Assembly (NCBI GenBank): GCA_003223875.1
Contig: QHWY01000236.1
Coordinates: forward strand, 1-38,279
Direction: 5' to 3'
Source: Acidobacteriota bacterium
Lineage (GTDB): Bacteria > Acidobacteriota > Terriglobia > 20CM-2-55-15
Length of the DNA stretch: 38,279 bases
The position numbers were made by a program, and so were the translations under genes. Shown one piece after another: positions 8,918 through 17,259 of the stretch; the first letter of the stretch is position 1; the number at the start of each line of letters is the position of its first letter. The notes below the pieces were generated by a model. It made no database searches and was not told the origin of the DNA. It was given only the letters and a program-made list of their open reading frames with translations.

Positions 8918-9574
8918 TCATTTAAGAGCCTGTAACTCGGGTTTTTCTCCTGCGGATAATGGATACCGGTCCACATTCAGCAGCATCGATACGAGCTGGT
9001 AGTATCCCATTACGCCGATCAGATCGACCACGCCGCGTTCGCCGAATTTATCCACCGCAGCCTTGAACACAGGATCGCTGACCTGTTTGGTGTTCAACAG
9101 TTCCGTGCCGAAGTTGTAAACGACGGTTTCAGCCGCATCCATCGACGCTGGACGCTTACCCGCCGCGATTGCCTGAATGATGGACTCGCTCAGGCCCGCT
9201 TCCGCTGCGGCTTTGCGATGAGCGGTCCACTCATATTGAGCAGTCCAATACCGGGCCGTGATGATGATCGCCATTTCATTCAGTTTCTTCGGCAGCGACG
9301 AATGAAACCGCATCGATGCGCCAAATTGCTGCGCAAGGTCGCCCATTTCCGGACTGCGCAACAATACATTGAAGGGACCGCCCGCCCCCCGACGCTCTCC
9401 TGCGAAAAGATGCTCCATCATTGTTTTCTGCGCGGATGTCATTTCATCCCACTTCAGCGGTTTGAACCGGTCACCCACCAGTTTAATATCGCGGGCACTA
9501 CTGGGAGCTTGGGCTTGCGCTGCCATCAGCGAGAGAACAATCAAACAAACCACGATCCATGCACGACGATGCAT
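8918..9574 (-). CDS. Secreted carboxymuconolactone-decarboxylase-like (AhpD fold) protein
   Basis: 218 residues with a signal peptide (about 1-22, ending AAQAQA). The helical CMD domain is recognisable: KLNEMAIIITARYWTAQYEWTAHRKAAAEAGLS, then AAETVVYNFGTELL and VDLIGVMGYYQLVSMLLN. Most AhpD/CMD peroxidase members carry a CxxC motif. None is present here, so thiol peroxidase activity is unlikely. EWTAHRKAA has the His-containing helix typical of the CMD branch. An export signal is unusual for CMD enzymes of beta-ketoadipate catabolism but common in soil Acidobacteriota homologues, as far as I know. The substrate is unknown. Confidence 0.85.
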   Translation of the reverse strand: MHRRAWIVVCLIVLSLMAAQAQAPSSARDIKLVGDRFKPLKWDEMTSAQKTMMEHLFAGERRGAGGPFNVLLRSPEMGDLAQQFGASMRFHSSLPKKLNEMAIIITARYWTAQYEWTAHRKAAAEAGLSESIIQAIAAGKRPASMDAAETVVYNFGTELLNTKQVSDPVFKAAVDKFGERGVVDLIGVMGYYQLVSMLLNVDRYPLSAGEKPELQALK

Positions 9575-9665
9575 ACAATCTCTCCTTCCACTTTGACGCA
9601 GAGTTTATAGCGGTCCGTTACGATTGGGAATCATTTTCGACGAGCACGAGATCATCGCGAAAAGC

Positions 9666-9695
9666 TTGACAGGCGCGTTGGGTTAATCGTAGAAA
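9666..9695 (+). promoter_or_regulatory. Candidate sigma-70 promoter for the porin gene
   Basis: TTGACA at 9666-9671, 18-nt spacer, TAGAAA at 9690-9695, about 50 nt before the porin start. The -35 is perfect and the -10 matches at 4 of 6. Confidence 0.45.
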
Positions 9696-9745
9696 AGCGG
9701 ACCAGTTTAAGGGCGGTTCAATGCAAAAAACGAAAGGCAGTGCGT

Positions 9746-10801
9746 ATGACTGGACGACTTCTTGTCGTGTTTCTGCTTCTGGCAGGGACTGGATTTTCCC
9801 AAACCTTTGTGGGCACCGTCGACGGCTATTTCGGATACAACCTCAACAAGCCGCAGAGCCAGAGGAACCTTTATCGTAATTTCGATTTCAAACACAATCA
9901 GTTCAGCCTGAATTACGCCGAAATCGCGGTAGAGCAGAAGCCAGGCGACACCATGCCGGTCGGCTTCAGGGCCGATGTGGGATTTGGCGACGCCGCCACA
10001 TGGGTTCACGCCGCGGAGCCGGCGGGAGCAGATGTGTTTCGCTACCTGCAGCAGGCTTACGTTTCGGCTTCACACAAGAAAGTCCAGGTGGATTTCGGAA
10101 AATTTGTGACTTGGAACGGTGCCGAGGTCATCGAGACCAAGGACAACTGGAACTACTCGCGCTCCATATTATTTGCCTGGGCAATACCGTATTACCACTT
10201 CGGTGTCCGAACGACGTGGGCGGCAAACGACAAGGTTACGCTCGCCGGTTTTGTGGTGAATGGCTGGAACAATGTGGAGGATAACAACACCGGAAAAACT
10301 GTCGGCGGACAGGCGGTGTTGAAACCTATATCGAAGTTCACGTTTACGCAGAGTTACACAGTCGGCAAGGAGCAAGCCGGCCGTAACGCCGATGCTGTAA
10401 GACATCTGGTCGATAGCATCGCCACCTTCGAGGTCACGCCGAAAGTGAGCCTGATGGCCAACTACGATTACGGCATGGACCGGGTCAACGGCAATCGCGT
10501 GCGCTGGCAAGGCATCGCACTGTATGGGCGAGTTACCCCGGCGGCGAAGCTTAGGATTTCACCGCGTTTCGAATGGTTTGACGACCCGCAGGGATTCATG
10601 CTTGGAATTGGAAGACCTCAGACGCTGAAAGAAGGCACGCTGACAACCGATATTGTGATAAACGAAAACATGTTCCTCCGCGGGGAATATCGGTATGACT
10701 GGTCGGACCGCGCTGTCTTCGAACGGGAGAATCGGAGGCCCATATCCCACCAAAGCACCCTTACTGTCGGTGTCGTCTTCACCTATTCAAAAACGAGATG
10801 A
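9746..10801 (+). CDS. Outer-membrane beta-barrel porin (BBP2/DUF1597-like)
   Basis: 351 residues from the ATG at 9746. A GTG at 9740 is an alternative, but AAAGG at about 8 nt favours the ATG. The signal peptide ends near GTGFSQ. The mature part is a run of alternating amphipathic beta strands ending in the aromatic-containing strand LTVGVVFTYSKTR. Motifs typical of the BBP2 family are GYFGYNLN, QFSLNYAEIAVE, VDFGKFVTWNGAEV and NWNYSRSILFAWAIPYYHFGVR. It probably forms a passive channel in the outer membrane, which implies a diderm cell. The MBL hydrolase follows 34 nt downstream, so the two may be co-transcribed. Confidence 0.85.
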   Translation: MTGRLLVVFLLLAGTGFSQTFVGTVDGYFGYNLNKPQSQRNLYRNFDFKHNQFSLNYAEIAVEQKPGDTMPVGFRADVGFGDAATWVHAAEPAGADVFRYLQQAYVSASHKKVQVDFGKFVTWNGAEVIETKDNWNYSRSILFAWAIPYYHFGVRTTWAANDKVTLAGFVVNGWNNVEDNNTGKTVGGQAVLKPISKFTFTQSYTVGKEQAGRNADAVRHLVDSIATFEVTPKVSLMANYDYGMDRVNGNRVRWQGIALYGRVTPAAKLRISPRFEWFDDPQGFMLGIGRPQTLKEGTLTTDIVINENMFLRGEYRYDWSDRAVFERENRRPISHQSTLTVGVVFTYSKTR

Positions 10802-10835
10802 TCGAATGCGCCCACCGACGAACAAGGAGAAATCC

Positions 10836-11954
10836 ATGATGAAGCGTAAATGGCAATCCGTGACGTTTCTGATTCTGATCTTGAGCTCTGTTTCCGTCGC
10901 GCAGGCGCAGAACGTCAAAATCACACCTGTGGGAGCGCGAACGGGTGATTTTTGCGGCACAGACCGGGCGATGGTTTTTGAAGATCCTACGGGTGTCCGC
11001 ATTCTTTACGATCCGGGACGCACCATGACGGGCGGTAACGATCCTCGGCTCCGCGATATCCACGTGATTCTGATCAGCCATGCTCATGTCGATCACCTCG
11101 GCGACACCAGAATGATGCAAGATCCCAATTCGCCGAACGCGAGCTGTGGTTTCGGGGTTGCCGGTCCTGCAGGAATTTCTTCCCCCAATACGGTTACGGC
11201 CGAGATTGCAGCGGCCAAGAATTCCGCAGTCATCGCCGGTGGCCCTTTAGCCACCTTTCTCGGCGTAAAGATAGCAGCTCAACTTGGATCGCTCAATACG
11301 GCCGCCTGTCCGGGGGCTGGGCTAGGTAACGAGATGACAGTGCCGCGGATAGCTCCGTGCACAGCGGGCGTGGGGCTCGGTGCTAAGAGGACTGTCAGGC
11401 ATGTTTCAGCCAATCAGGGTGTGCAGATCGCAGCCGTTTCCGCCGACCACCCGAATGACCTGTCGACCACCTTCTTGACTGACCCGGAACGAACAAACCT
11501 CGCATCGAACGGAATCAGCGCCTACATCGGCCTCGCCAACGGCTTCGTCGTCACGTTCACGAACGGCTTGAAAGTCTACCTATCGGGCGATACGGGCCTG
11601 ACAAGCGAGATGAGCACGGTCGTAAACGGTTTCTACGGGGCGAATCTTGCCGTACTCAACGTTGGTGATATCTTCACGACCGGCGCGGAAGAAGGCGCAT
11701 TTGCCGTGTTGAACATGATCAGGCCGGCAGCCGTTATACCTTCCCACGTCAACGAAGCGGCGACGACTGGCGGCGTTCTGAACCCTACCTCGCGGACTGC
11801 CTTGTTCGTCGATCTGGTCTCCGCGGGAAGTGTTCCATTCGGCGATTTGCGCGACAGGTTCTTACCCCCAAGAAAGATCCCGGTCTACCTGCCTTTAAGC
11901 GGCATTACGATGGAATTTGACGGCGACGCTCAGTGCGTGTCCGGTTGCGGGTAG
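10836..11954 (+). CDS. Secreted MBL-fold metallohydrolase
   Basis: 372 residues from the ATG at 10836. The frame is open to 10695, but AAGGAG lies 6 nt before 10836, and this start gives a signal peptide (MMKRKWQSVTFLILILSSVS, ending near AQAQ). The metal motif HAHVDHLGD is intact (about residues 75-83), and SGDTG supplies the later Asp ligand. PSHVNEA probably supplies the last His. The long loop rich in Cys and Gly between the motifs resembles the UlaG/RomA-like branch. The reaction is unknown. Confidence 0.87.
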   Translation: MMKRKWQSVTFLILILSSVSVAQAQNVKITPVGARTGDFCGTDRAMVFEDPTGVRILYDPGRTMTGGNDPRLRDIHVILISHAHVDHLGDTRMMQDPNSPNASCGFGVAGPAGISSPNTVTAEIAAAKNSAVIAGGPLATFLGVKIAAQLGSLNTAACPGAGLGNEMTVPRIAPCTAGVGLGAKRTVRHVSANQGVQIAAVSADHPNDLSTTFLTDPERTNLASNGISAYIGLANGFVVTFTNGLKVYLSGDTGLTSEMSTVVNGFYGANLAVLNVGDIFTTGAEEGAFAVLNMIRPAAVIPSHVNEAATTGGVLNPTSRTALFVDLVSAGSVPFGDLRDRFLPPRKIPVYLPLSGITMEFDGDAQCVSGCG

Positions 11955-11961
11955 TCTCCGA

Positions 11962-11980
11962 TTGTAGCGGCGGTCTATGA
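11962..11980. repeat. Dispersed repeat family B edge, copy 2
   Basis: TTGTAGCGGCGGTCTATGA, the same edge sequence as 17185 and 22223, here without its partner arm nearby. It opens the 11955-12470 gap. Confidence 0.6.
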
Positions 11981-12097
11981 AGACACCCATGAGCCGCGGC
12001 TCAAAGTGAAGGATGAAAATGCGCGCCCCAACGCATCTAAAGGACTTACAGCGATATTTTCGTTACAGCTGTGAATGAATTGACCCGTCTGCCAATC

Positions 12098-12403
12098 TAG
12101 CCGCGAAGCGGCGTCAACAACATTAGCCCAGGGCTGACGGGCGTGTTGCCCAAGCCGCGAAGCGGCAACAGAACCTAGACCAGGGTAGCCCTGGAGTTTG
12201 ATTTCCGAGCGGACACAAGCCGCGAAGCGGCGGCAGATGCTTCAAATCTGCCGCCCCTTCGGGGCTGTGACATGGACAAACACGAACCCCAGCGCTCGCG
12301 CGCTGGGCTATCTTCTCACGCCGCTTCGCGGCTTGGGCAACACGCCCTGACGCCCTGGGCTACCTTCTGTCGCCGCTTCGCGGCGAAACAATTCCTTCAC
12401 ACC
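12098..12403. repeat. Dispersed intergenic repeat, family A, copy 2 (long, inverted relative to copy 1)
   Basis: It opens with TAGCCGCGAAGCGGCGTCAA and CATTAGCCCAGGGC, and closes with GCCCTGGGCTACCTTCTGTC, CGCCGCTTCGCGGCG and AACAATTCCTTCACAC. These ends are the reverse complements of the right and left ends of the copy at 1915-2103. The interior holds further AAGCCGCGAAGCGGC units and is longer. It fills most of the gene-free gap 11955-12470. I see no gene there. Confidence 0.8.
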
Positions 12404-12442
12404 TTCTGTGACCGCCGCTACCGTAGACGTAGTTCTCCGCGT

Positions 12443-12450
12443 GTTATGAT
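12443..12450 (+). promoter_or_regulatory. Candidate extended -10 promoter for the tannase gene
   Basis: TGTTATGAT (12442-12450) fits the extended -10 form TGnTATnAT, 20 nt before the ATG. The -35 is poor. Confidence 0.35.
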
Positions 12451-12470
12451 TCCGCTCTCGGGAGGTAGCC

Positions 12471-13994
12471 ATGAAGTTGCGGAGTATCTGTCTCGTTTCC
12501 TCAATAGTTCTTGTGACCGTGGTCGTATTCGTCCCGGCCCCGGTTTTCGCTGCAACCTGTGAGAGCTTGAAAACCCTTTCATTAGAAAACACAACTATCA
12601 CGCTGGCGCAAACCGTCGCGGCAGGGCAGTTTTCACTACCCGCAACCGGCCGGGGTGCGGCGCAACAGAATGCGGCTTTCAAGCAGCTCCCAGCATTTTG
12701 CCGTATCGCTGCAACCCTGAAGCCATCGAGTGATTCCGATATCAAGGTTGAAGCGTGGCTGCCGATGTCGAATTGGAACGGCAAATACCAGGCCGTCGGT
12801 AACGGCGGGTGGGCTGGTGTGATCAGCTATTCGGCGATGGCAGAAGCGCTAAGACGCGGGTACGCGACCAGTTCGACCGATACCGGACACGTTGGAGGCA
12901 GTGGCGAATTTGCGCTAGGACATCCCGAAAAGCTGATCGATTTCGGGTATCGGTCCGAGCATGAGATGACCGTGAAATCGAAACTCATCATCAAGGCTTT
13001 CTACGGAAACGCGCCGCAATACTCTTATTGGAACGGATGCTCGACCGGCGGCAGACAAGGACTCAAGGAAGCGCAGATGTTTCCGAACGACTACGACGGC
13101 ATCATCGCCGGAGCGCCCGCTAATCGAACTCCCATGGCCTTGTGGGTCGCATCCGCTGTTCTGAAAGACAAGGCCAGCTATATCCCCCCCAGCAAATATT
13201 CTATGATCCATCAGGCCGCTGTGAATGCTTGCGATGCGCTCGATGGTGTGAAGGATGGACTGATCGAGGACCCACGGCAGTGCAAGTTCGATCCGAAGGT
13301 CCTCCTCTGCAAAAACGAGGACAATGGCTCCTGCTTGACCGCGCCTCAGGTGGAAGCTGCGCGGAAAATTTATTCCTCCGGGAAGAATCCCCATACAGGG
13401 AAGGAACTGTTTGCATCGTTGGTTCCGGGAACCGAGTTGGGCTGGGGCGTACAGGCTGCCGGTCCGGATCCGTCGGCCAACATGTTCGATCACTTCAAGT
13501 ACGTTGTGTACAAGGATCCGAATTGGGACTGGCGCACGTTCGATTTCGATAAAGGCATCGAGCGTTTCGAGCAGCCGGAAAACAATGTGATGAATTCAAC
13601 GGACCCGAACCTTAAACAGTTCTTTGCACACGATGGAAAACTGCTGCTGTATCACGGGTGGGCGGACACGAACGTGCCAACGCTGAACACCATCAAGTAC
13701 TACGAGAGCGTGGTTGAGGCGATGGGCGGCGCATCCCAAACATCGAATCGCATCCGGCTATTCCTGGAGCCTGGAATGGGCCACTGCGGCGGCGGCGAGG
13801 GCCCGAATGTGTTCGACAAAATAGGCATACTCGAACAGTGGGTGGAAAAAGGAAAGGCTCCGGACCAGATCGTCGCATCCCACGCCACAAACGGCGAGGT
13901 GGACCGCACACGGCCGCTATGCCCGTATCCGAAGGTTGCGCAATATAAAGGATCTGGAAGCGTCGACGACGCGGCAAACTTTGTGTGCAAGTAG
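12471..13994 (+). CDS. Tannase / feruloyl esterase family protein
   Basis: 507 residues with a signal peptide (about 1-27, ending VFAA). The family signature is clear. The nucleophile motif GCSTGGRQ has Cys190 next to Ser191. The acid is in YHGWADTNVP (D399), and the base is in GMGHCGGG (His438 next to Cys439). In tannases and feruloyl esterases these two cysteines form the disulphide that joins the catalytic Ser and His. Supporting blocks are NGGWAG, GYATSSTDTGH and FPNDYDGIIAGAPA. The enzyme releases gallate or hydroxycinnamates from plant esters outside the cytoplasm. A GGGAGG ribosome site precedes the ATG. It heads a plus-strand run with an aromatic-acid transporter and a decarboxylase. 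Confidence 0.92.
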   Translation: MKLRSICLVSSIVLVTVVVFVPAPVFAATCESLKTLSLENTTITLAQTVAAGQFSLPATGRGAAQQNAAFKQLPAFCRIAATLKPSSDSDIKVEAWLPMSNWNGKYQAVGNGGWAGVISYSAMAEALRRGYATSSTDTGHVGGSGEFALGHPEKLIDFGYRSEHEMTVKSKLIIKAFYGNAPQYSYWNGCSTGGRQGLKEAQMFPNDYDGIIAGAPANRTPMALWVASAVLKDKASYIPPSKYSMIHQAAVNACDALDGVKDGLIEDPRQCKFDPKVLLCKNEDNGSCLTAPQVEAARKIYSSGKNPHTGKELFASLVPGTELGWGVQAAGPDPSANMFDHFKYVVYKDPNWDWRTFDFDKGIERFEQPENNVMNSTDPNLKQFFAHDGKLLLYHGWADTNVPTLNTIKYYESVVEAMGGASQTSNRIRLFLEPGMGHCGGGEGPNVFDKIGILEQWVEKGKAPDQIVASHATNGEVDRTRPLCPYPKVAQYKGSGSVDDAANFVCK

Positions 13995-14007
13995 GGAGGG
14001 TTTAACG

Positions 14008-14793
14008 ATGAAGCGGAATATCCTCCTCCTATTAATCACCGCCATTTTCGGCTTTACTTTGTCTCTCCCCGCTCGAGCGCAGCAGCGTGGGCAAGCTCAG
14101 GCGCGTAAGGCTCCGCCAGCTGATGGCGCCTGGTGGTATCGGGGAACGACACCGCCTCCAACGAAACATCCGGATTTGACTGGGGTGTGGTTTGGAGGAG
14201 CAAGCGGCGATCTGTCGAAGTACACGCTGCCGGGACAAGAACTGATCTTGACGCCCTATGGAAAGCAGCGTTACCAAACCGTGGATCACGCAAAGGATCC
14301 GAATACGCAATGCCTCCCGCCGGGGCCGGCTCGGATGATCATGATGGCCCATCCGGCCATGATTGTTCAGCGTGACGACCTCGTGACGATACTCACCGAA
14401 TCACAGCGGACGTTTCGTCTGATCTATACCGACGGCCGCGGGCATCCCAGTGACGCCTACGATTATCCGGAGTGGATGGGAAGCTCCATCGGACATTGGG
14501 AAGGTGACACTCTGGTCGTCGAAACCATCACCATCAACGATCGCACGTGGCTCGATACCGCGGGTCATGAACATAGCGACAAATTAAAAATGATTGAGCG
14601 GTTCAGGCTCGCCGACCCAAACACACTCGAGCACATCGTGACCTACGACGATCCCGTATTCTTCGTGAAGCCGTTCACAACCCGGAGATTATTCAAACGG
14701 CAGATCGGCGACCGCATCATGGACCACTCATGCCTGGAGAACGAGAAGGACGTTAATAGTCTCGTTCCAACGCTGGGTGATGCCGGCCGGTAG
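14008..14793 (+). CDS. Secreted protein of unknown function (WEGDTLVV family)
   Basis: 261 residues from the ATG at 14008, which has a GGGAGGG site and gives a clean signal peptide (MKRNILLLLITAIFGFTLSL, ending PARAQ). The frame is open to 13936, but that would overlap the tannase. Recognisable family blocks are DLTGVW, CLPPGPARM, RLIYTDGRGHP, WMGSSIGHWEGDTLVVET and HSDKLKMIERFR. From memory this is a large expanded secreted family in Acidobacteriota with no assigned function. A beta-rich extracellular fold seems likely. It lies 13 nt after the tannase and is probably co-transcribed. Confidence 0.8.
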   Translation: MKRNILLLLITAIFGFTLSLPARAQQRGQAQARKAPPADGAWWYRGTTPPPTKHPDLTGVWFGGASGDLSKYTLPGQELILTPYGKQRYQTVDHAKDPNTQCLPPGPARMIMMAHPAMIVQRDDLVTILTESQRTFRLIYTDGRGHPSDAYDYPEWMGSSIGHWEGDTLVVETITINDRTWLDTAGHEHSDKLKMIERFRLADPNTLEHIVTYDDPVFFVKPFTTRRLFKRQIGDRIMDHSCLENEKDVNSLVPTLGDAGR

Positions 14794-14799
14794 AAAGTA

Positions 14800-14829
14800 G
14801 CCACAAAAAGGCACAAAAATCACATAAAG
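14800..14829. repeat. Dispersed repeat family E, copy 2
   Basis: GCCACAAAAAGGCACAAAAA followed by TCACATAAAG, 6 nt after the stop of the preceding gene. Only one arm is present, so it does not form the hairpin seen at 27824-27888. Confidence 0.65.
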
Positions 14830-14852
14830 CCTTTGATATATTTACGGCCATC

Positions 14853-16181
14853 TTGAGACAGACAGCCGTCCTCGACGTACGCGAATTCATCGATGAGCAG
14901 CCATTCAGCAGGTATCAACTGCTGGTAGCATCAATGTGTGCCATGGTGGTTTTCATCGATGGCTTCGACGCCCAGGTCATGGGCTTTGTTGCGCCGGCGC
15001 TCAGCGCGCAGCTTCACATTGCCCGCGTTGCTTTAGGATCCGTGATCTCGAGCGGAACGCTCGGCATGATGATCGGCGCCCTCATTTTCGGTCCTCTCGC
15101 GGATCGTTTTGGACGTAAGCCTGTTCTGGTGACATGCGCGCTGGCGTTTGGTGTTGGCTCACTGCTCACGGCCACTGCAACATCGGTTACTCAGCTCACG
15201 GCCTTCCGAGTATTTACCGGATTCGGCATGGGCGGCGCGATGCCGAATGCGATCGCCCTGACATCCGAATACATGCCGAAGCGAACGCGAAACGCGGCGG
15301 TCATGACTATGTTTTGCGGTTTTTCGTTCGGCTCGGCGGTCGCCGGCTGGGTCTCGGCCGGCGTCATCCGGCAATTTGGCTGGCAGTCGGTATTTCTCGT
15401 CGGCGGGACGATACCCGTTGTCGTCGCCATCCTTTTGATCGCCCTTCTTCCGGAGTCGATCCGCTTCCTCGTTCTCAAAGGCGGCAATCAGAAAAGAATT
15501 TCGGAATACCTTTCCCGCATTGTGCCGGGAATCGCAGTGCCTGACGAATTCATTGTGGGTCCCGATGATCATCAATCGAACTCATTTTCCGTCGGGCAGC
15601 TTTTCACCGATGGGCGCGCCGCCGTCACTTTGATGTTGTGGACGATGTTCTTCATGAACCTCCTCAACCTGTGGTTCCTCAATAATTGGCTTCCCACGAT
15701 CATGAATGACGCGGGAATTGAAGTGGAAACGGCAAGCCTGGTCACATCCTTATTTCAGATCGGCGGATTGGTCGGCGCTCTGTTATTGGCCGGGACACTG
15801 GGCCGGCGATTATCGTTCGGCACACTGGCCTTGACGTATTTTACTGCAGCGATCTTCATTCTGTTGATCGGTGAGGCCGGCGCTTCGGTCCCCTTGCTGG
15901 TTGTGACTGTATTCGCCTCCGGCATGGGAGTGATTGGCGGCCAGACGGTCTCCAACGCGTTGAGTGCAGATTTTTATCCGACGTCGATTCGTTCGACGGG
16001 GGTGGGCTGGTCCTTGGGCATCGGAAGAGTCGGTTCGATTCTCGGCCCCATCCTCGGCGGCATTTTACTATCTTACGGAGGCAGCGCCCGGCGCGTGTTC
16101 TGGGCCGCCGCCGTTCCGGCTTTGATTGCGACACTGGCCGCGACGACAGTGAGTTTAATGAGGAGACATCATGAAAATTGA
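14853..16181 (+). CDS. MFS transporter, aromatic acid:H+ symporter (AAHS) type
   Basis: 442 residues with twelve apparent membrane helices. The AAHS hallmarks are present: DGFDAQVMGFVAPAL in helix 1 (the DGxD motif) and GPLADRFGRKPVL in the loop between helices 2 and 3. The central loop holds LLPESIRFLV, as in PcaK-like carriers. It imports aromatic carboxylates such as 4-hydroxybenzoate in characterised relatives. The start is uncertain: TTG at 14853 is the only usual start codon before helix 1, has no Shine-Dalgarno, and lies just 10 nt after an AT-rich TATATT. The end overlaps the decarboxylase gene by 11 nt. Confidence 0.85.
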   Translation: MRQTAVLDVREFIDEQPFSRYQLLVASMCAMVVFIDGFDAQVMGFVAPALSAQLHIARVALGSVISSGTLGMMIGALIFGPLADRFGRKPVLVTCALAFGVGSLLTATATSVTQLTAFRVFTGFGMGGAMPNAIALTSEYMPKRTRNAAVMTMFCGFSFGSAVAGWVSAGVIRQFGWQSVFLVGGTIPVVVAILLIALLPESIRFLVLKGGNQKRISEYLSRIVPGIAVPDEFIVGPDDHQSNSFSVGQLFTDGRAAVTLMLWTMFFMNLLNLWFLNNWLPTIMNDAGIEVETASLVTSLFQIGGLVGALLLAGTLGRRLSFGTLALTYFTAAIFILLIGEAGASVPLLVVTVFASGMGVIGGQTVSNALSADFYPTSIRSTGVGWSLGIGRVGSILGPILGGILLSYGGSARRVFWAAAVPALIATLAATTVSLMRRHHEN

Positions 16182-17190
16182 CATCTTCAATCACATTTTT
16201 CCGAAGAAGTTCTTCGACAAGTACATCGATGCGGGCTCGGGCGGTAAAGATATCGGCAAGCGCGTCGCCGACATTCAGACCATCGTCGACGTGGATTCGC
16301 GCTTCCGGATCCTTGATGAGTTTGGTGACTATGTTCAGGTCCTTACGCTTCCTTTGCCGCCGTTAGAAATCCTCGCCGGGCCCGAGAAATCGCCGCAGTT
16401 GGCGCGCGAAGGCAATGATGGCTTGGCGGAGCTGGTTCAAAAGCACGATCGTTTTCTCGGATTTGCGGCATCTCTACCGATGAATAATCCGGATGCCGCG
16501 CTCAAGGAAATGGAACGCGCGCTGGATCGGCTTGGAGCCTTCGGCGTTCAGATCTACTCGAACGCAGTCGGCAAACCGCTCGATGCTCCGGAATTCCTGC
16601 CGATATTTCAGGAGGCCGTGCGCCGCGATATTCCGATCTGGATTCATCCCGCACGCGGCGCCGATTTTCCGGATTACCAGACGGAAACGAAGTCACTGTA
16701 CGAAATCTGGTGGACATTCGGATGGCCATACGAGACGAGTGTGGCGATGTCCCGGCTCGTTTTTGCAGGCTACTTCGACAAGTTCCCAACCCTGAAAATC
16801 ATCACGCACCATATGGGCGGCATGATCCCGTACTTCGAAGGCCGTGTCGGGTACGGCTGGGATCAGCTCGGCAAGCGCACTTCCGATGCGGATTATGTTT
16901 CTCTGTTGAAGTCCATGAAGAAACGGCCGGTCGACTACTTCAAGAATTTCTATGCCGATACTGCCTTGTTTGGGGCAGGTCCCGCGACAAAGTGCGGCTT
17001 CGACTTCTTCGGTCTGGACAATGTCGTGTTCGCTTCCGACATGCCATTCGAGCCCGCGCCTGGGCTGTACGCGCGCGAGACCATCAAGTGTGTCGAAGCG
17101 CTGGATCTGACGAAAGAACAAAAGGAAAAGATCTACACGGGCAACGCCGAGAAGCTGCTCAAGCTGAAGTCCGTCGCTGCCCGGCTGTAG
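16171..17190 (+). CDS. Amidohydrolase-superfamily decarboxylase (ACMSD-like)
   Basis: 339 residues. The TIM-barrel metal-dependent decarboxylase pattern is present: IWIHPARG, IITHHMGGMIPYFEGR and ASDMPFEP, giving the barrel His and Asp ligands, plus NFYADTALFG. The first strand, normally HxH or ExH, reads IFNHIFP, so the first ligand is Phe and only the second His remains. A GGAG ribosome site lies before the ATG, inside the end of the transporter gene. Relatives decarboxylate aminocarboxymuconate semialdehyde, resorcylate or similar ring acids. With the tannase and AAHS carrier it suggests uptake and decarboxylation of plant phenolic acids, which is an inference. The stop TAG falls in a dispersed repeat. 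Confidence 0.85.
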   Translation: MKIDIFNHIFPKKFFDKYIDAGSGGKDIGKRVADIQTIVDVDSRFRILDEFGDYVQVLTLPLPPLEILAGPEKSPQLAREGNDGLAELVQKHDRFLGFAASLPMNNPDAALKEMERALDRLGAFGVQIYSNAVGKPLDAPEFLPIFQEAVRRDIPIWIHPARGADFPDYQTETKSLYEIWWTFGWPYETSVAMSRLVFAGYFDKFPTLKIITHHMGGMIPYFEGRVGYGWDQLGKRTSDADYVSLLKSMKKRPVDYFKNFYADTALFGAGPATKCGFDFFGLDNVVFASDMPFEPAPGLYARETIKCVEALDLTKEQKEKIYTGNAEKLLKLKSVAARL

Positions 17191-17259
17191 CGGCGGTCTA
17201 TGACCGCCGGCAATCCGGCAATTTGCGACATCGTCGGCGGTCATAGACCACCGCTACAG
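17185..17259. repeat. Dispersed inverted repeat family B, full copy
   Basis: CTGTAGCGGCGGTCTATGAC at 17185 is mirrored by GTCATAGACCACCGCTACAG ending at 17259, with about 35 nt between. The outer CTGTAG on each strand provides the TAG stop codons of both flanking convergent genes (17188-17190 plus, 17254-17256 minus). The hairpin may also terminate both transcripts. Confidence 0.85.
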
